In this document: piece after piece, positions 48,578-57,712 of the stretch
How the letters are laid out: every line of letters starts with the position of its first letter
How positions within the stretch are numbered: position 1 is the stretch's first letter
NCBI GenBank assembly: GCA_964518595.1
Contig: CAZFHA010000006.1
Location: 87,504-151,503, forward strand
Reading direction: 5' to 3'
DNA from: CAZFHA01 sp964518595
GTDB taxonomy: Bacteria > Bacillota > Clostridia > Saccharofermentanales > Saccharofermentanaceae
DNA length: 64,000 nucleotides
The notes under the pieces: generated by a model
The model's input: only the letters and a program-made list of their open reading frames with translations
What the model was told of the DNA's origin: nothing
Databases searched by the model: none
Translations under genes and position numbers: made by a program

Positions 48578-48658
48578 TTAAAATTGCCCCTGATGAAGTC
48601 GTTCCCGAATTTGTGCTAGAGTCTGTTCATTTAACATTTTGCCATTCAAGGTAAACAC
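48578..48658 (-). CDS. 26-codon ORF between pncA and nadE
   Basis: GTG at 48658, 8 nt after AAGGAG, opens a 26-residue frame (MFTLNGKMLNEQTLAQIRER and six more) with a helical look. It ends in TAA directly against the nadE SD. Good SD, tight packing and same strand suggest it is translated and coupled to nadE. It could be a small protein, a leader or the remnant of a lost gene. I recognise no family. Confidence 0.45.
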   Translation of the reverse strand: MFTLNGKMLNEQTLAQIRERLHQGQF

Positions 48659-48679
48659 AGCTCCCTCTCCTTTTATCAC

Positions 48680-49192
48680 TTATATAATATTGATTTGACA
48701 CATTTTCATAGTCAAAAGTGCCGCCTGGTGGCTTTCCGGAGTAACTCCGGCACAGCAGGAAGCCCTGACACTGATAGGTGTCTCCGGCAGCAACGCCTTG
48801 AGCAGTAAAGCGTTAGAAACCACACAGATATCCGTACAAATACCGCAGAGCTCAATTTCATCATAGTTCTCTTCCGCTAGTTTTTGGGCTAATTCCCAAG
48901 AGCCAAAGTGTGGCTTGTCAAAAATTCTGCAGCCCCGGCTGTCAAGTTCACCGCTTATCTCATGACCCGGAGTGCCTGTGGTACAGTGGATCACTGGCAA
49001 ATATTTCCCTTCCTGAGTGGTTAAATAGTCTTCTCCATGACTGTCCCGGGTAAAAAGAACGGTTTGGCCTTGCTCTTTATAGCTTTCTACCAACGCTTTA
49101 ACCTTGGAAACAATAGCTTGAGCTTCAGGAGTGCCTAAAGTGCCGGAGATAAAATCATTTTGCATATCTATTACCAGTAATAACTTTTTCAT
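48680..49192 (-). CDS. pncA: Nicotinamidase (isochorismatase-like hydrolase)
   Basis: 170 residues. The cysteine-hydrolase triad is visible: D9 in 'VIDMQNDF', K93 in 'FDKPHFGS' and C123 in 'CTDICVVSNALL'. It deamidates nicotinamide to nicotinate. Being encoded with nadE and NrtR supports nicotinamidase over other isochorismatase activities. Start overlaps the nrtR stop by 4 bp. SD GGAG. Confidence 0.88.
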   Translation of the reverse strand: MKKLLLVIDMQNDFISGTLGTPEAQAIVSKVKALVESYKEQGQTVLFTRDSHGEDYLTTQEGKYLPVIHCTTGTPGHEISGELDSRGCRIFDKPHFGSWELAQKLAEENYDEIELCGICTDICVVSNALLLKALLPETPISVRASCCAGVTPESHQAALLTMKMCQINII

Positions 49193-49923
49193 AGCTGAGA
49201 ACTCCTTTCAATCTTTCGTCTTAGTAATTTAGCTGGTCGATGCCCCTTATCTTTGGTGGTCCGGTTCGTCTCCATCACAAAGGGTTGTTGTTTACGTCGA
49301 AAATTGGCCGCCAATTCTTTATGTCCCAAGATAGTTTCATAAATATTCTGTAGTTGTGCCCAAGTAAAGTATTCCGGCAGTAGATGAAAGATACTATCAC
49401 TATATTGTATCTTAGCCTGTAAGCGTTCAAGAGCCGTGATTATCATCTGATAATGGTCAAAGGCAAAGTTTTCCGGGCGGAGAACCACACCATGGTTATC
49501 TAGAAAAACCGCCCCCGCCTCCGGGCTTCCTTGTGGCTTTACTTTAAGCCAATTGGCCTCCGGATGATATTTCTGCGCCTCTGCCTCCCGCATCAACCCT
49601 AGATAACAGATAGAAATCACTCGCGCTCTTGGATCTCGGTCTACATTACTAAAGGTGTAAAGTTGTTCTAGCCAACAGGCCTCCACCGGGGTCTTCTCTA
49701 AAAGCTTACGCCGGATATTCTCCTCCGGGGTTTCATCAATATTCAAAAAACCTCCGGGTAAGCTCCAGGTTCCGGCAAAAGGCTCCTGTTCTCGCCAGTA
49801 AACCAGCACATCCAGTTCCCCTTGGGGCAGCTTCCGGTAATTATCAGCCGCCTGAGTCTTGATGGTAAAAATCACACCATCGGTACAAACAAAAGGATGT
49901 TCATAAGCAAAAATACTTTCCAC
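49189..49923 (-). CDS. nrtR: NrtR-type Nudix-related transcriptional regulator of NAD metabolism
   Basis: 244 residues. The N-terminal Nudix fold has a degenerate Nudix box: 'GGFLNIDETPEENIRRKLLE' keeps the first Gly and Glu but has RK for RE and lacks the terminal EExG. It is therefore probably non-catalytic and used to sense ADP-ribose. The C-terminal winged helix (about 160-240, 'FTWAQLQNIYETILG') binds DNA, and 'NFRRK' is typical of NrtR. First gene of the NAD cluster, with a long inverted repeat upstream. Start GTG 49923 after GGAGG. Confidence 0.88.
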   Translation of the reverse strand: MESIFAYEHPFVCTDGVIFTIKTQAADNYRKLPQGELDVLVYWREQEPFAGTWSLPGGFLNIDETPEENIRRKLLEKTPVEACWLEQLYTFSNVDRDPRARVISICYLGLMREAEAQKYHPEANWLKVKPQGSPEAGAVFLDNHGVVLRPENFAFDHYQMIITALERLQAKIQYSDSIFHLLPEYFTWAQLQNIYETILGHKELAANFRRKQQPFVMETNRTTKDKGHRPAKLLRRKIERSSQL

Positions 49924-50006
49924 TACCTGCCTCCTTTCTCCAAAAGTCCACTGCTCGGGCAGTAGCTGGAATAACCATTAGTAAATCTGTTCGAGCGTAA
50001 AGACCA

Positions 50007-50037
50007 TCTTGTTATTAACAAAATGTTAATAACAAGA
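50007..50037 (-). promoter_or_regulatory. Candidate NrtR operator (13-bp-arm inverted repeat)
   Basis: TCTTGTTATTAAC (50007-50019) and GTTAATAACAAGA (50025-50037) flank AAAAT. It lies about 85 bp upstream of nrtR. A perfect palindrome of this length in the nrtR upstream region is the obvious autoregulatory site. It is too AT-rich and lacks a T-run for a terminator. Confidence 0.65.
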
Positions 50038-50179
50038 ATAATATATCAGAAAAGCGCTTTCGTCAAGAAGGGAATAGAGAGATTTGAGAATTGAGAAAAG
50101 TAAGATTGGATCGTATTTTATAAAATTGTACTTGAAGTTTATCCCCGCACCAAAACCCCACCACCCAGTGCCCCATTCC

Positions 50180-50188
50180 TGATATAAT
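50180..50188 (+). promoter_or_regulatory. Extended -10 promoter for the DUF4003 gene
   Basis: TGATATAAT, a perfect extended -10, with no clear -35. It lies about 55 nt before the start. The 50038-50179 segment shows nothing else. Confidence 0.5.
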
Positions 50189-50242
50189 AGTTCTACAAGC
50201 AAAGCCTCATAAAATATAATTCAGAATAAAGGAGAATGTAGC

Positions 50243-51226
50243 ATGGAAACAGCACTACAGCAACAATTTGCGTTATTGGCAGAAAATGTGGTAAGCGTGA
50301 AGAAAGATTTCAAATGGGACTGGGAATCCACTAAAACCCTATCGGCATTTTTCTACACAACCCAAGGAAAAAGAGCCGACTGTGATACGATCAAAAACTG
50401 CGAGAAATTAATCAAGGCAAATACCGGTATTTTTTCTACCATTCGGGGAAATCTGTCTCTGGTAATTGCCAGTCGACTAGCCCTCTCTCCCGATCCCCAG
50501 CAGCTTCTGACTAATACACTAGATGCCTATAACCGATTGAAAAAAGCCAAATTCCACTCTTCAGATTATTTAGTCTATGCCGCTTGCACCATTGCCGAAG
50601 AGGCTTCAGTCAGCGACTACGATAAAGTAATAGAACGCGCCCGGGTTTTCTATGAGGGCATGAAAAAAGCCCACTGGTTTATTACCGGACAAGACGACTA
50701 TCTCTTTGCTGTAACATTGGGTCTTCGTGAAAGCTCTATTGAAATTGGGCTGGCCAACATTGAAAATCTATATTCTGAGCTCAAAAAGCACTTCTCCTCT
50801 TCCAATGCCGTCCAAGCCTTAGCACAAGTCCTCTCTTTAAGTACCAATATACAAGAATCTTTGAATAGAGTGCTAAAGCTTCGTGACGCCTTCCGTGAGA
50901 TGAAGTTTAAACTAGATAAGTCAGAAATTCTCTCTACTTTAGGTGTATTGGCTATGCTGCCGGTCAGCATAGAAACCATTGTTCAGGTTGTAACTGAGGG
51001 ATATAACTATCTTCGTAAAGAAAAGGGCTTCGGTGCCTTTTCCCTAGACAAAAATGAAGTAATTCTCTTTGTCTGCGGCATCGTTTCCACCTACTACTTA
51101 TCTGATAGCAGCGAATCTATCGCCACGATTTCAACCAACCTCATTACCATACTGTTAATCCAGCAAATAACCATGTACATCATTATTTTTTCAGCATCCG
51201 CCGCGGCTGCCTCAGCCTCTAATTAA
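50243..51226 (+). CDS. DUF4003-family protein
   Basis: 327 residues, mainly alpha-helical, with a hydrophobic C-terminal segment (about 296-322, Ala/Ser-rich end). Recognisable family stretches are 'FYTTQGKRADCDTI', 'YAACTIAEEA' and 'DDYLFAVTLGL'. Function unknown. Family members often occur singly in Bacilli and Clostridia. SD AAAGGAGAA. Its 3' end overlaps the reverse-transcriptase remnant by 15 bp on the opposite strand, so the intron fragment landed right at this gene's end. Confidence 0.8.
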   Translation: METALQQQFALLAENVVSVKKDFKWDWESTKTLSAFFYTTQGKRADCDTIKNCEKLIKANTGIFSTIRGNLSLVIASRLALSPDPQQLLTNTLDAYNRLKKAKFHSSDYLVYAACTIAEEASVSDYDKVIERARVFYEGMKKAHWFITGQDDYLFAVTLGLRESSIEIGLANIENLYSELKKHFSSSNAVQALAQVLSLSTNIQESLNRVLKLRDAFREMKFKLDKSEILSTLGVLAMLPVSIETIVQVVTEGYNYLRKEKGFGAFSLDKNEVILFVCGIVSTYYLSDSSESIATISTNLITILLIQQITMYIIIFSASAAAASASN

Positions 51227-51634
51227 GTCTTGTCCTAAATGCATAAAGCAGCTTTGCATGTGATCCCTAGGGATAGTGCGAAGCTGCTTTTGGATTCTTT
51301 GCTTGAAGCGTTGGATTGCATTGGCATGGGGGCGAATTCCTACTTTTTCGTCTACCTTATAAAGAGAAAATCCCAATAATTTACTTCTTAGTGGACTATC
51401 CACTTTACTCTTTTCTTGGTTTACTTTAAGTTTTAATTTCCCTTTCAGGTAGCTGACACAACTTCCCATAACTAGGGTAGCTACCCTCACACTCTTCACG
51501 TAGATGTTGCAATCATCTGCATACCTTACGAATTTATGAGCTCGACTTTCTAGTATACGGTCAAAGCTCGTTAGGTAGATGTTACTAAGAAAAGGTGACA
51601 GGCTACCCCCTTGGGGCGTTCTCTGACTCGTCAC
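51212..51634 (-). pseudogene. Group II intron reverse transcriptase/maturase fragment
   Basis: About 140 residues of a protein normally 400-600 long. It keeps RT motif 4 ('TPQGGSLSPFLSNIYL') and the catalytic motif 5 'FVRYADDCNIYV', then the start of the thumb ('NQEKSKVDSPLRSKLLGF'). The N-terminal palm and the C-terminal maturase and endonuclease parts are missing, and the frame upstream is closed by stops. It is a dead fragment between the host gene and the prophage end. Confidence 0.75.
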
Positions 51635-51706
51635 GCTTACCAGTTCCTACTATCAAGCCTGTAGTGGACTTTGACTACCAAGTTATCGACCATGTCGGGC
51701 ACACGC

Positions 51707-51740
51707 AAAAAATCCCCACCAGCACACTGCCGACGGGGAT
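51707..51740 (-). terminator. Terminator at the late end of the prophage
   Basis: On the minus strand ATCCCC (51740-51735) pairs with GGGGAT (51717-51712), with inner pairing, followed by a run of six T. It lies about 80 bp after the endolysin stop. Confidence 0.75.
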
Positions 51741-51817
51741 CTCTAATAAAACTTTCAATATCAAATTACTTCAAAAATATGTATATCGTTCTTAATTTAC
51801 CTTGTAAGTCTTATGTC

Positions 51818-52813
51818 TTATTTTCCAACCCATCTTCCCCCTAGTGCTGTAATCGTTAATCGCCCTGCTTTTCCATCCGCTACAAGACCTAACTGTACTT
51901 GCCTGTTGACTAAGGCAGATGCAGTTTGTCTTCCAAAAACTCCATCAATATCTATTTTGGTGATAGCTTCCTGCAAATCAGCCACGTCCTTTCCACTCAT
52001 ATGCACACCTTCAACATATTTTAGGATTCGACCAACCAACCAAGGTTCTTTAGGTGGCTGCCAAGATACAAATGGAAGCTCTCCTCGTGTAATCTGTATA
52101 GCATATTCAGCTTCAACATATCCTCCAGAAGCGATTTGAAGCCAATTATTTCTTGTTATACCTACAGCAGCAAAAGCTTGCCCATTTTCCAAAATATCAA
52201 TTGTATTTGTATTTCCAAGCATAATTGGTGATTTTCTTCGCCATATAGTAAGCTCAGGTGGTGTATACGTTTTAAACTCAACAACCTGACAATCCGGATC
52301 TGGAATGCTGATATCTGTGTAATTGATATCCGTATCCTCAAACCAGTCTGTCCATCCGTCTGAAAGCTCTATTCTTTTGGTTCTAGGTGGTTGCCCTGAA
52401 CTATATACTTCCGTAAAAGTGCCATCCCCATGGTATACGCCTACATGACCATACCTATAGAGAAAAATCCCTGTGCGATTTGGTAAAGTGTTAATTTTTC
52501 CCTTAATGTTTGCCCGCCTGAATGCAGTTTCAGTGTTGCAATCCAAGATACCGTTCTTTTCATAGATGGGATTAATTCCATCTGTACCTATCCAAGTTAA
52601 GTACTTTTTTCCGCCATAACAATCTACAACTCGCTTACCCATGGCAGACTTAAGTTTTTTATATCGTTCCGGATACTGCAAATAATAAGCCGTTTTTCCC
52701 ATGTACTTATATTGCTCTTCTGTTAATACAAAACCAAAACCTCCCATACAATAGCGAACATCTGATACTTGAAGGAATTTATAAAACTCCGATAACTGAA
52801 TTCCCGATATCAT
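51818..52813 (-). CDS. Phage endolysin (NlpC/P60-like peptidase plus peptidoglycan-binding domain)
   Basis: 331 residues. The N-terminal papain-like peptidase region has a catalytic Cys candidate, C65 in 'RVVDCYGG', and His H123 in 'RYGHVGVYHGDG'. A middle region (about 180-250) looks like a beta-barrel, and the C-terminal about 70 residues form a PG_binding_1 domain ('VADLQEAITKIDIDGVFG'). It cuts peptide crosslinks of the wall at lysis. It lies directly after the holin in the lysis module. A 60-bp gap separates them. Confidence 0.85.
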   Translation of the reverse strand: MISGIQLSEFYKFLQVSDVRYCMGGFGFVLTEEQYKYMGKTAYYLQYPERYKKLKSAMGKRVVDCYGGKKYLTWIGTDGINPIYEKNGILDCNTETAFRRANIKGKINTLPNRTGIFLYRYGHVGVYHGDGTFTEVYSSGQPPRTKRIELSDGWTDWFEDTDINYTDISIPDPDCQVVEFKTYTPPELTIWRRKSPIMLGNTNTIDILENGQAFAAVGITRNNWLQIASGGYVEAEYAIQITRGELPFVSWQPPKEPWLVGRILKYVEGVHMSGKDVADLQEAITKIDIDGVFGRQTASALVNRQVQLGLVADGKAGRLTITALGGRWVGK

Positions 52814-52872
52814 CTAAATCTGTCTCCCTCTGCGTTTTGCAATCTGCCGCTACATAAAGAATTGGATTTTCA

Positions 52873-53340
52873 TTACTTGTCTTTTCCATTCTTAACATCA
52901 CCCTTTTTTTCAATCATAAATTTCATGAGGCTGATTATTTTTAAAAGAAACGGTGGCATATCTACACCTATTCTCTTTGCATTTTCTAAAATTGATCCGA
53001 TTTCGGCCAATAGATACCAAACGACTACAAGTGGTGAAATCATTGCTGTAAGCTGTGCTGGTAAAGGCATACCTGCTCTTGCCGCAACTACGCTAATAAT
53101 TAAATCTACAAGTCCGGTGGCTCCAATAATCAAGAGGATTACCACTTTTTTGGTAATCCCCTTTTTAGCTATGCGACTTGACCATATACCGTCTTGCACT
53201 GCAGCACACCATCCAGTCAAATAGTCGATCGTCATCGCAATAACTAACGCTATCACGAGCCAGCCAAACCACCCAATAATTGCTGATACCGCTGCAAAAA
53301 ATGTAGTTGCTGCGGCTTTCATTGCTGTTGCTTTTTCCAT
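52873..53340 (-). CDS. Phage holin (holin_4/toxin-secretion family)
   Basis: 155 residues with three to four hydrophobic segments and the family pattern 'MTIDYLTGWCAAVQDGIWSS' followed by 'KKGITKKVVILLIIG'. It ends in a short charged tail. It forms membrane lesions that release the endolysin. Start ATG 53340 after GAGAGGA. It follows the BppU-like gene by 19 bp. Confidence 0.9.
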   Translation of the reverse strand: MEKATAMKAAATTFFAAVSAIIGWFGWLVIALVIAMTIDYLTGWCAAVQDGIWSSRIAKKGITKKVVILLIIGATGLVDLIISVVAARAGMPLPAQLTAMISPLVVVWYLLAEIGSILENAKRIGVDMPPFLLKIISLMKFMIEKKGDVKNGKDK

Positions 53341-53359
53341 CTCTGTCCTCTCCTGCTAA

Positions 53360-54619
53360 TCATTTCCATTCTCCAACTACAATATATCCCAAGCTTAAAA
53401 TAGTTTGAGCCGTAGCTCCATTTCTCAACACAAAGCTGCCCCCTGTAATTCCAGATGACGTTCCTACAACCCCATAGTAGTCCCATGTTGTACCTGCCCA
53501 TCCCGGTGAGACTGTCAGTACCGGTGAACTTCCAGATTTAAAGGCTACTGGATATGTAATTGTTTGACTTACACCATTACTATTTGCAGCCAGGCTCACA
53601 CTTAACCCGTACTTATATTGGATCATCGTACCATTTGCAAATTTGATATATATTCCACTTGTAGTAGCTCCAGATGCAACGATTGGTACCCCAGCGTATT
53701 GCGGCATTCCCATAGGAAAATTTGCAATACCAGCCGTTGAAATTTTAAAGTCTACTACGCCCCCAGATTCATTAAAGTTTCTTCCCACTCTAAATTCTCC
53801 GTCAAGAGAATCTACACCAAAATTTTTGTTATCGCCAGTTAGAAATCTTAGTTGTGGAGAGTTTTGCCCTCCATTATCCATGTCAATGCCACTTGCCGAT
53901 TTTGTCGCATTATTTCCACCAGCACCAAAGGTCACTTTTTCTTTGAAGCTCTTTTTTCCAATTGCACTTTGCTCACCTTTAGTTAAAATGGCATTTGTAT
54001 CTACGTAGTTTTTATTAGCTACCTGATTACTAGTTTGCGGATCTACAACCAAGGGCGACTGAACAAAGCTTTTCACTCCTCCAATTATCTGATCACCGGT
54101 AATTTTTACATTTTCTAAATTGGCAGCCTCAAGTGAGTCTACGTTTTCCTCAATTCCCTGAACTGCATACGATAATGAATCTATTCTGCCATCTAACCCT
54201 TGAACAGAGAATAAGGCTTCTTGTAAAGCCCCCCATTCGTCTGTCGATTCTGCCGCCCCTGTAAAATCGGGAGATGATTCAATGGAAATTTGGAACTTTC
54301 TACTTCTTGTTTCTGAGAATTCAGCATTTTTGTTTATTATTATCCAACACTGAAGATCTCCACTAACGGCAACTGTCTGACCTGTTACTGTATATTGGAC
54401 AATCCCATTGATCGGATCTATAACTTCACAATCATTAAACACTTCATATCCGTCTGGCTTAACTGCATAAAATCTAACTTGCGTATTTGTTAGATTAACT
54501 GGTAACCCGCCTGACGTCAGGTTGAATTCAATTGTCCTCCCGACAACTTCATTTTGCACAAAAAATACAGACTCAATTACCCTTTGCCACATGTCAACAT
54601 TAACTCTTTTAAGTATCAC
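53360..54619 (-). CDS. Phage baseplate/receptor-binding protein, BppU-like N-terminus (copy B)
   Basis: 419 residues. The N-terminal about 130 residues ('RVIESVFFVQNEVVGRTIEF', 'VRFYAVKPDGYEVFNDCEV') match the BppU N-terminal domain that docks baseplate upper proteins. A short coiled region (about 140-175) and a tail-fibre-like C-terminal region (about 180-419) follow. It is paralogous to the gene at 54942-55946. The GTG start at 54619 overlaps the stop of a 34-codon ORF. SD GGAGGAG. Confidence 0.85.
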   Translation of the reverse strand: MILKRVNVDMWQRVIESVFFVQNEVVGRTIEFNLTSGGLPVNLTNTQVRFYAVKPDGYEVFNDCEVIDPINGIVQYTVTGQTVAVSGDLQCWIIINKNAEFSETRSRKFQISIESSPDFTGAAESTDEWGALQEALFSVQGLDGRIDSLSYAVQGIEENVDSLEAANLENVKITGDQIIGGVKSFVQSPLVVDPQTSNQVANKNYVDTNAILTKGEQSAIGKKSFKEKVTFGAGGNNATKSASGIDMDNGGQNSPQLRFLTGDNKNFGVDSLDGEFRVGRNFNESGGVVDFKISTAGIANFPMGMPQYAGVPIVASGATTSGIYIKFANGTMIQYKYGLSVSLAANSNGVSQTITYPVAFKSGSSPVLTVSPGWAGTTWDYYGVVGTSSGITGGSFVLRNGATAQTILSLGYIVVGEWK

Positions 54620-54720
54620 CTTTGCTCCTCCTTAAAATATTTTTTATCAGTCCAAATTAGTTTTAGTGCTACCAATTTTCTCTTAAAATATAAATTCAAT
54701 GGCCAAAGATTTTCAGCCAT
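54616..54720 (-). CDS. 34-codon ORF coupled to the BppU-like gene
   Basis: ATG 54720 to TGA 54616 gives MAENLWPLNLYFKRKLVALK and 14 more residues. The stop overlaps the next GTG start (GTGA). No good SD precedes it. Short XkdX-type ORFs often sit at this place in tail modules, but the match is weak. It may instead be a decayed piece. The remainder of the 54721-54941 gap is AT-rich without a gene. Confidence 0.35.
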   Translation of the reverse strand: MAENLWPLNLYFKRKLVALKLIWTDKKYFKEEQR

Positions 54721-54941
54721 AATATTATAATAATTGTCATTTATACTTTTATAAAATATTGTATAGATAGACAAAAAGAAAAAACGTTACCTAACCTTTT
54801 GCCAAAAAAATCTTAGCACTTCTTAATATAGGTATTTTTAAAGCATAATCATCAAACCGCCAACTTCATCTGTAGATGCAGCATCTTTAGTTCTGTTACT
54901 TTTCTTCTAATTATATTCTTCATTGGTTTTATTAGCTCGGG

Positions 54942-55946
54942 TTAAATTGTTTCTTCAATCGCTTTCCATGCCCCTATTGCCAAATACGAAAAGGTAAAAG
55001 ATTGAGCTACTGCCCCATTTCTTATCCGCACATTAGCTGTTGTTTCCGTGTTACTATGAGCAATTATACCAAAGTGATCATTCCCATTCGAAGCAGCATT
55101 TAGACTAGCATTGAATGCAACCGTTGTTCTGTCTGAGAACTCAAAAGGAAAAGTAACTGTAGTTGCAGCACTTGAATTCGCCGGAATTGCTGCAGCTGAT
55201 TGTATTCCTCTCCACTGAATTAATGCCCCTCCAGCAAAAAAAACAAAATACCCTCTGCCGACATAGATTCCTGTTCTTTGTAATTTATCTCCACCCACAT
55301 AAGGCATTTGAGAAAATGATTTCTTTCCCGCTATTGTTTGATCACTGATAAGATTAACAAACCCATTGTCAACATAACTTTTATTGACTGCTTGTCCTGC
55401 TACAGTAGGTATCGGAACAGTAGGCGAATTATTGAATGCTTTTATTCCACTAATTGCTTGGTCTCCTAAAATTTTTACACTATTTTGGGCTTCTTCTTCA
55501 AGGAAAATAATTCTACTATCAAAGCCACTTAGAGTATTAAGCGATTGCGTTAACGCATTAAATTCGTCAGAAGATTCCACCGCTGCTGAAAAATCGGGAG
55601 AAGAAACTATTTGAATTCTAAAAGGACGTGTCCTCGTCTGAAACATGGCGTTTTCTCTGTAGATGATTAAAAAACACTCTAACGCTCCGGCAGCTGCCAC
55701 GGTTTGGCTTGTAACCGTATATTGAATAATTCCATTTGTTGGATCTGTAATCAGGCAATCATTAAAGATTTCAAAACCGTCTGGCTTAACTGCATAAAAC
55801 CTAACTTGTGCATTTTTTAAATTTACCGGTATTCCGCCTGAAGTCAGAATGAATTCAAGAGTCCGACCTGAAATCTCATTTTGAACAAAGAATATTGATT
55901 CTATTACTCTTTGCCACATATCTACACGAATTCTTCGTAGTATCAT
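54942..55946 (-). CDS. Phage baseplate/receptor-binding protein, BppU-like N-terminus (copy A)
   Basis: 334 residues. The N-terminus parallels copy B almost residue for residue ('RVIESIFFVQNEISGRTLEF', 'VRFYAVKPDGFEIFNDCLI'). A coiled segment with a repeated 'QAISGIKAF' and 'QTIAGKKSF' motif follows, then a distinct C-terminal beta-domain. Shared N-terminus and different tip suggest alternative receptor specificities. SD AGGAGG. It follows the tail endopeptidase by 11 bp. Confidence 0.85.
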   Translation of the reverse strand: MILRRIRVDMWQRVIESIFFVQNEISGRTLEFILTSGGIPVNLKNAQVRFYAVKPDGFEIFNDCLITDPTNGIIQYTVTSQTVAAAGALECFLIIYRENAMFQTRTRPFRIQIVSSPDFSAAVESSDEFNALTQSLNTLSGFDSRIIFLEEEAQNSVKILGDQAISGIKAFNNSPTVPIPTVAGQAVNKSYVDNGFVNLISDQTIAGKKSFSQMPYVGGDKLQRTGIYVGRGYFVFFAGGALIQWRGIQSAAAIPANSSAATTVTFPFEFSDRTTVAFNASLNAASNGNDHFGIIAHSNTETTANVRIRNGAVAQSFTFSYLAIGAWKAIEETI

Positions 55947-55957
55947 TTTTTATCCTC

Positions 55958-57712
55958 CTAGAAGTATATTTTTCTATAAATATCTTTTTGATAATAAGGT
56001 CCATAATTATCTATACCTAAGCAATAAATCTCTTCAATATGTTTGTTTGTTATTAAGATATCCTGATAGTCAGACATTTTCAAAGTTGGTCCATTCCAAT
56101 CATCCTCTGAATCATGTATTTGTAATGACACATTTTTTTCATCGCCTACTTTTGAAAAAGAAATATCCTGCGACTCTATTCCGAAAGAAACACAAGTTTC
56201 TCCAGGATCATAAGGCCCCCAATACCCTTCTTCAATTATTCCAGATACGATTCTAAAAGTAGGATCTTCTGTTGAATCTCTACGGTCAAAACCTACAATT
56301 CCAGTGAATTCAAAGTCTTTTACCATTACGTCTCCAATCTTTGCATAGAATTCAGAGTCTGGATCATCTGAAAGTATTCTTGTTAAAAAGGTGGTACTTT
56401 CGTTTATAGTAACTAGCCCACCTAAAAATTTATTGGTATTGGTATTATAAAAGCCCATTTTTTCGCCATTTAGAACTGCTCTCGTATTTAATTCTGCGCA
56501 TTCAGCCACAAATCCCTCTCGTTGGCTAATATAAACATCATTATAACGGCTGCCTTGTTTGATATAACGACTTGTATCCTTTTGCAAAGATGATAGATCA
56601 AGTTTTGTTTCATTTACAGAACGAACTAGTGATTTTTGGTTTGAGCCTAAACGTACAGATATGTATTCTTGGTTTAAGCAATCGTAATCATAAGCAATGA
56701 TTTTCAACTTTTCGTTGGTACCGGTAAACTCATCTTTTATTGTTACAGTGTCACCAATTTGGACTTTCTGTAGCTGTAAATATTCCTTATATTCTTCCGA
56801 GGCAGTAATATCTCGAAAAGACACATCAAGACTTTTTACCGGGTAATCGACTCGACCAACACTAAAGGCTTCATTCGCTCTTCGAGCAAGTTCGGTTCTT
56901 GCGGCTGCTAAGGTGGGGTATTTGACCACCCCATCAATCTCAGCACCAACTTTTACATCTGTGGCATCAATATATGCTATCCTTGGCGATTCATAAAGGC
57001 CTATTCGGGGACTATCTATGAAACCGCCCCCTGTTGTAGCCGTTATAATTGAATCATCAGAATTTCTCCCCATTACTGAAATTCGAGTCACAGCATCTGA
57101 CTCATCTTCCACAAATTCCAATTTTTCCAAATCCTTACCATAGCGAATTGTTCGCCCCGTATCGGTACCAATAGAGTACTTCATAGCAGCGGTAAAATTA
57201 TTTACTTGAAGTTCAACGTTGCCAAAGAGGCTGACAAAAGATCCCGCATCTGATCCAATCAGAGCATTAATAGGATTTCTTCTGACAATATTTATATTCT
57301 GAACTTCAGTAATATCTGATGTTATAGTGAAGGGGTGGGGGAATTGTGTATTTGACAAAAGTCCCTGAACAATTTCTTGCCCATTCTTAGCAGTTCCTGC
57401 ATAATTAATAATAGAATTTTTACTCAAGTCCCAAAAAATATGGGTAGCGGTAACTAAAATTTTTCCTTCTACGGTTTTGTTATCTTTTCTTTCAATCCGA
57501 AAAAGCTGCTGTCCTCCAGAAGGATCAGGTACAAATAGAACCCTGCCAGTTTCAATTTTTTTCCATTTCCCCCCCTCATCGTAGGGATGGGAAAGTGACA
57601 AAGTAAAAGCACCGTTTATTTCTCTGCTAATCGTACAGCTATCAGGAACAAGAGTGCCGTAACCATTGTCTGTAGGTAGTGTATTGATCATTCTGTCATG
57701 GATTGTAATCAT
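55958..57712 (-). CDS. Phage tail endopeptidase/Tal-like protein, copy 1
   Basis: 584 residues of the prophage endopeptidase-tail (gp44/Tal) family. The N-terminal baseplate-hub part ('VPDSCTISREINGAFTL', 'ATHIFWDLSKNSIIN') and the 'LQKVQIGDTVTIKDEFTG' region are typical. The C-terminal about 160 residues diverge completely from copy 2 although the preceding about 370 are identical. It ends 'YQKDIYRKIYF', reminiscent of copy 2's 'YIKKDGVKKYI'. SD GGAGG. Confidence 0.85.
   Translation of the reverse strand: MITIHDRMINTLPTDNGYGTLVPDSCTISREINGAFTLSLSHPYDEGGKWKKIETGRVLFVPDPSGGQQLFRIERKDNKTVEGKILVTATHIFWDLSKNSIINYAGTAKNGQEIVQGLLSNTQFPHPFTITSDITEVQNINIVRRNPINALIGSDAGSFVSLFGNVELQVNNFTAAMKYSIGTDTGRTIRYGKDLEKLEFVEDESDAVTRISVMGRNSDDSIITATTGGGFIDSPRIGLYESPRIAYIDATDVKVGAEIDGVVKYPTLAAARTELARRANEAFSVGRVDYPVKSLDVSFRDITASEEYKEYLQLQKVQIGDTVTIKDEFTGTNEKLKIIAYDYDCLNQEYISVRLGSNQKSLVRSVNETKLDLSSLQKDTSRYIKQGSRYNDVYISQREGFVAECAELNTRAVLNGEKMGFYNTNTNKFLGGLVTINESTTFLTRILSDDPDSEFYAKIGDVMVKDFEFTGIVGFDRRDSTEDPTFRIVSGIIEEGYWGPYDPGETCVSFGIESQDISFSKVGDEKNVSLQIHDSEDDWNGPTLKMSDYQDILITNKHIEEIYCLGIDNYGPYYQKDIYRKIYF

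Noticed and set aside
51640..51800. Prophage attachment site
   Set aside because: Only one prophage end is in the window. No tRNA or defined repeat is present to support an att core.
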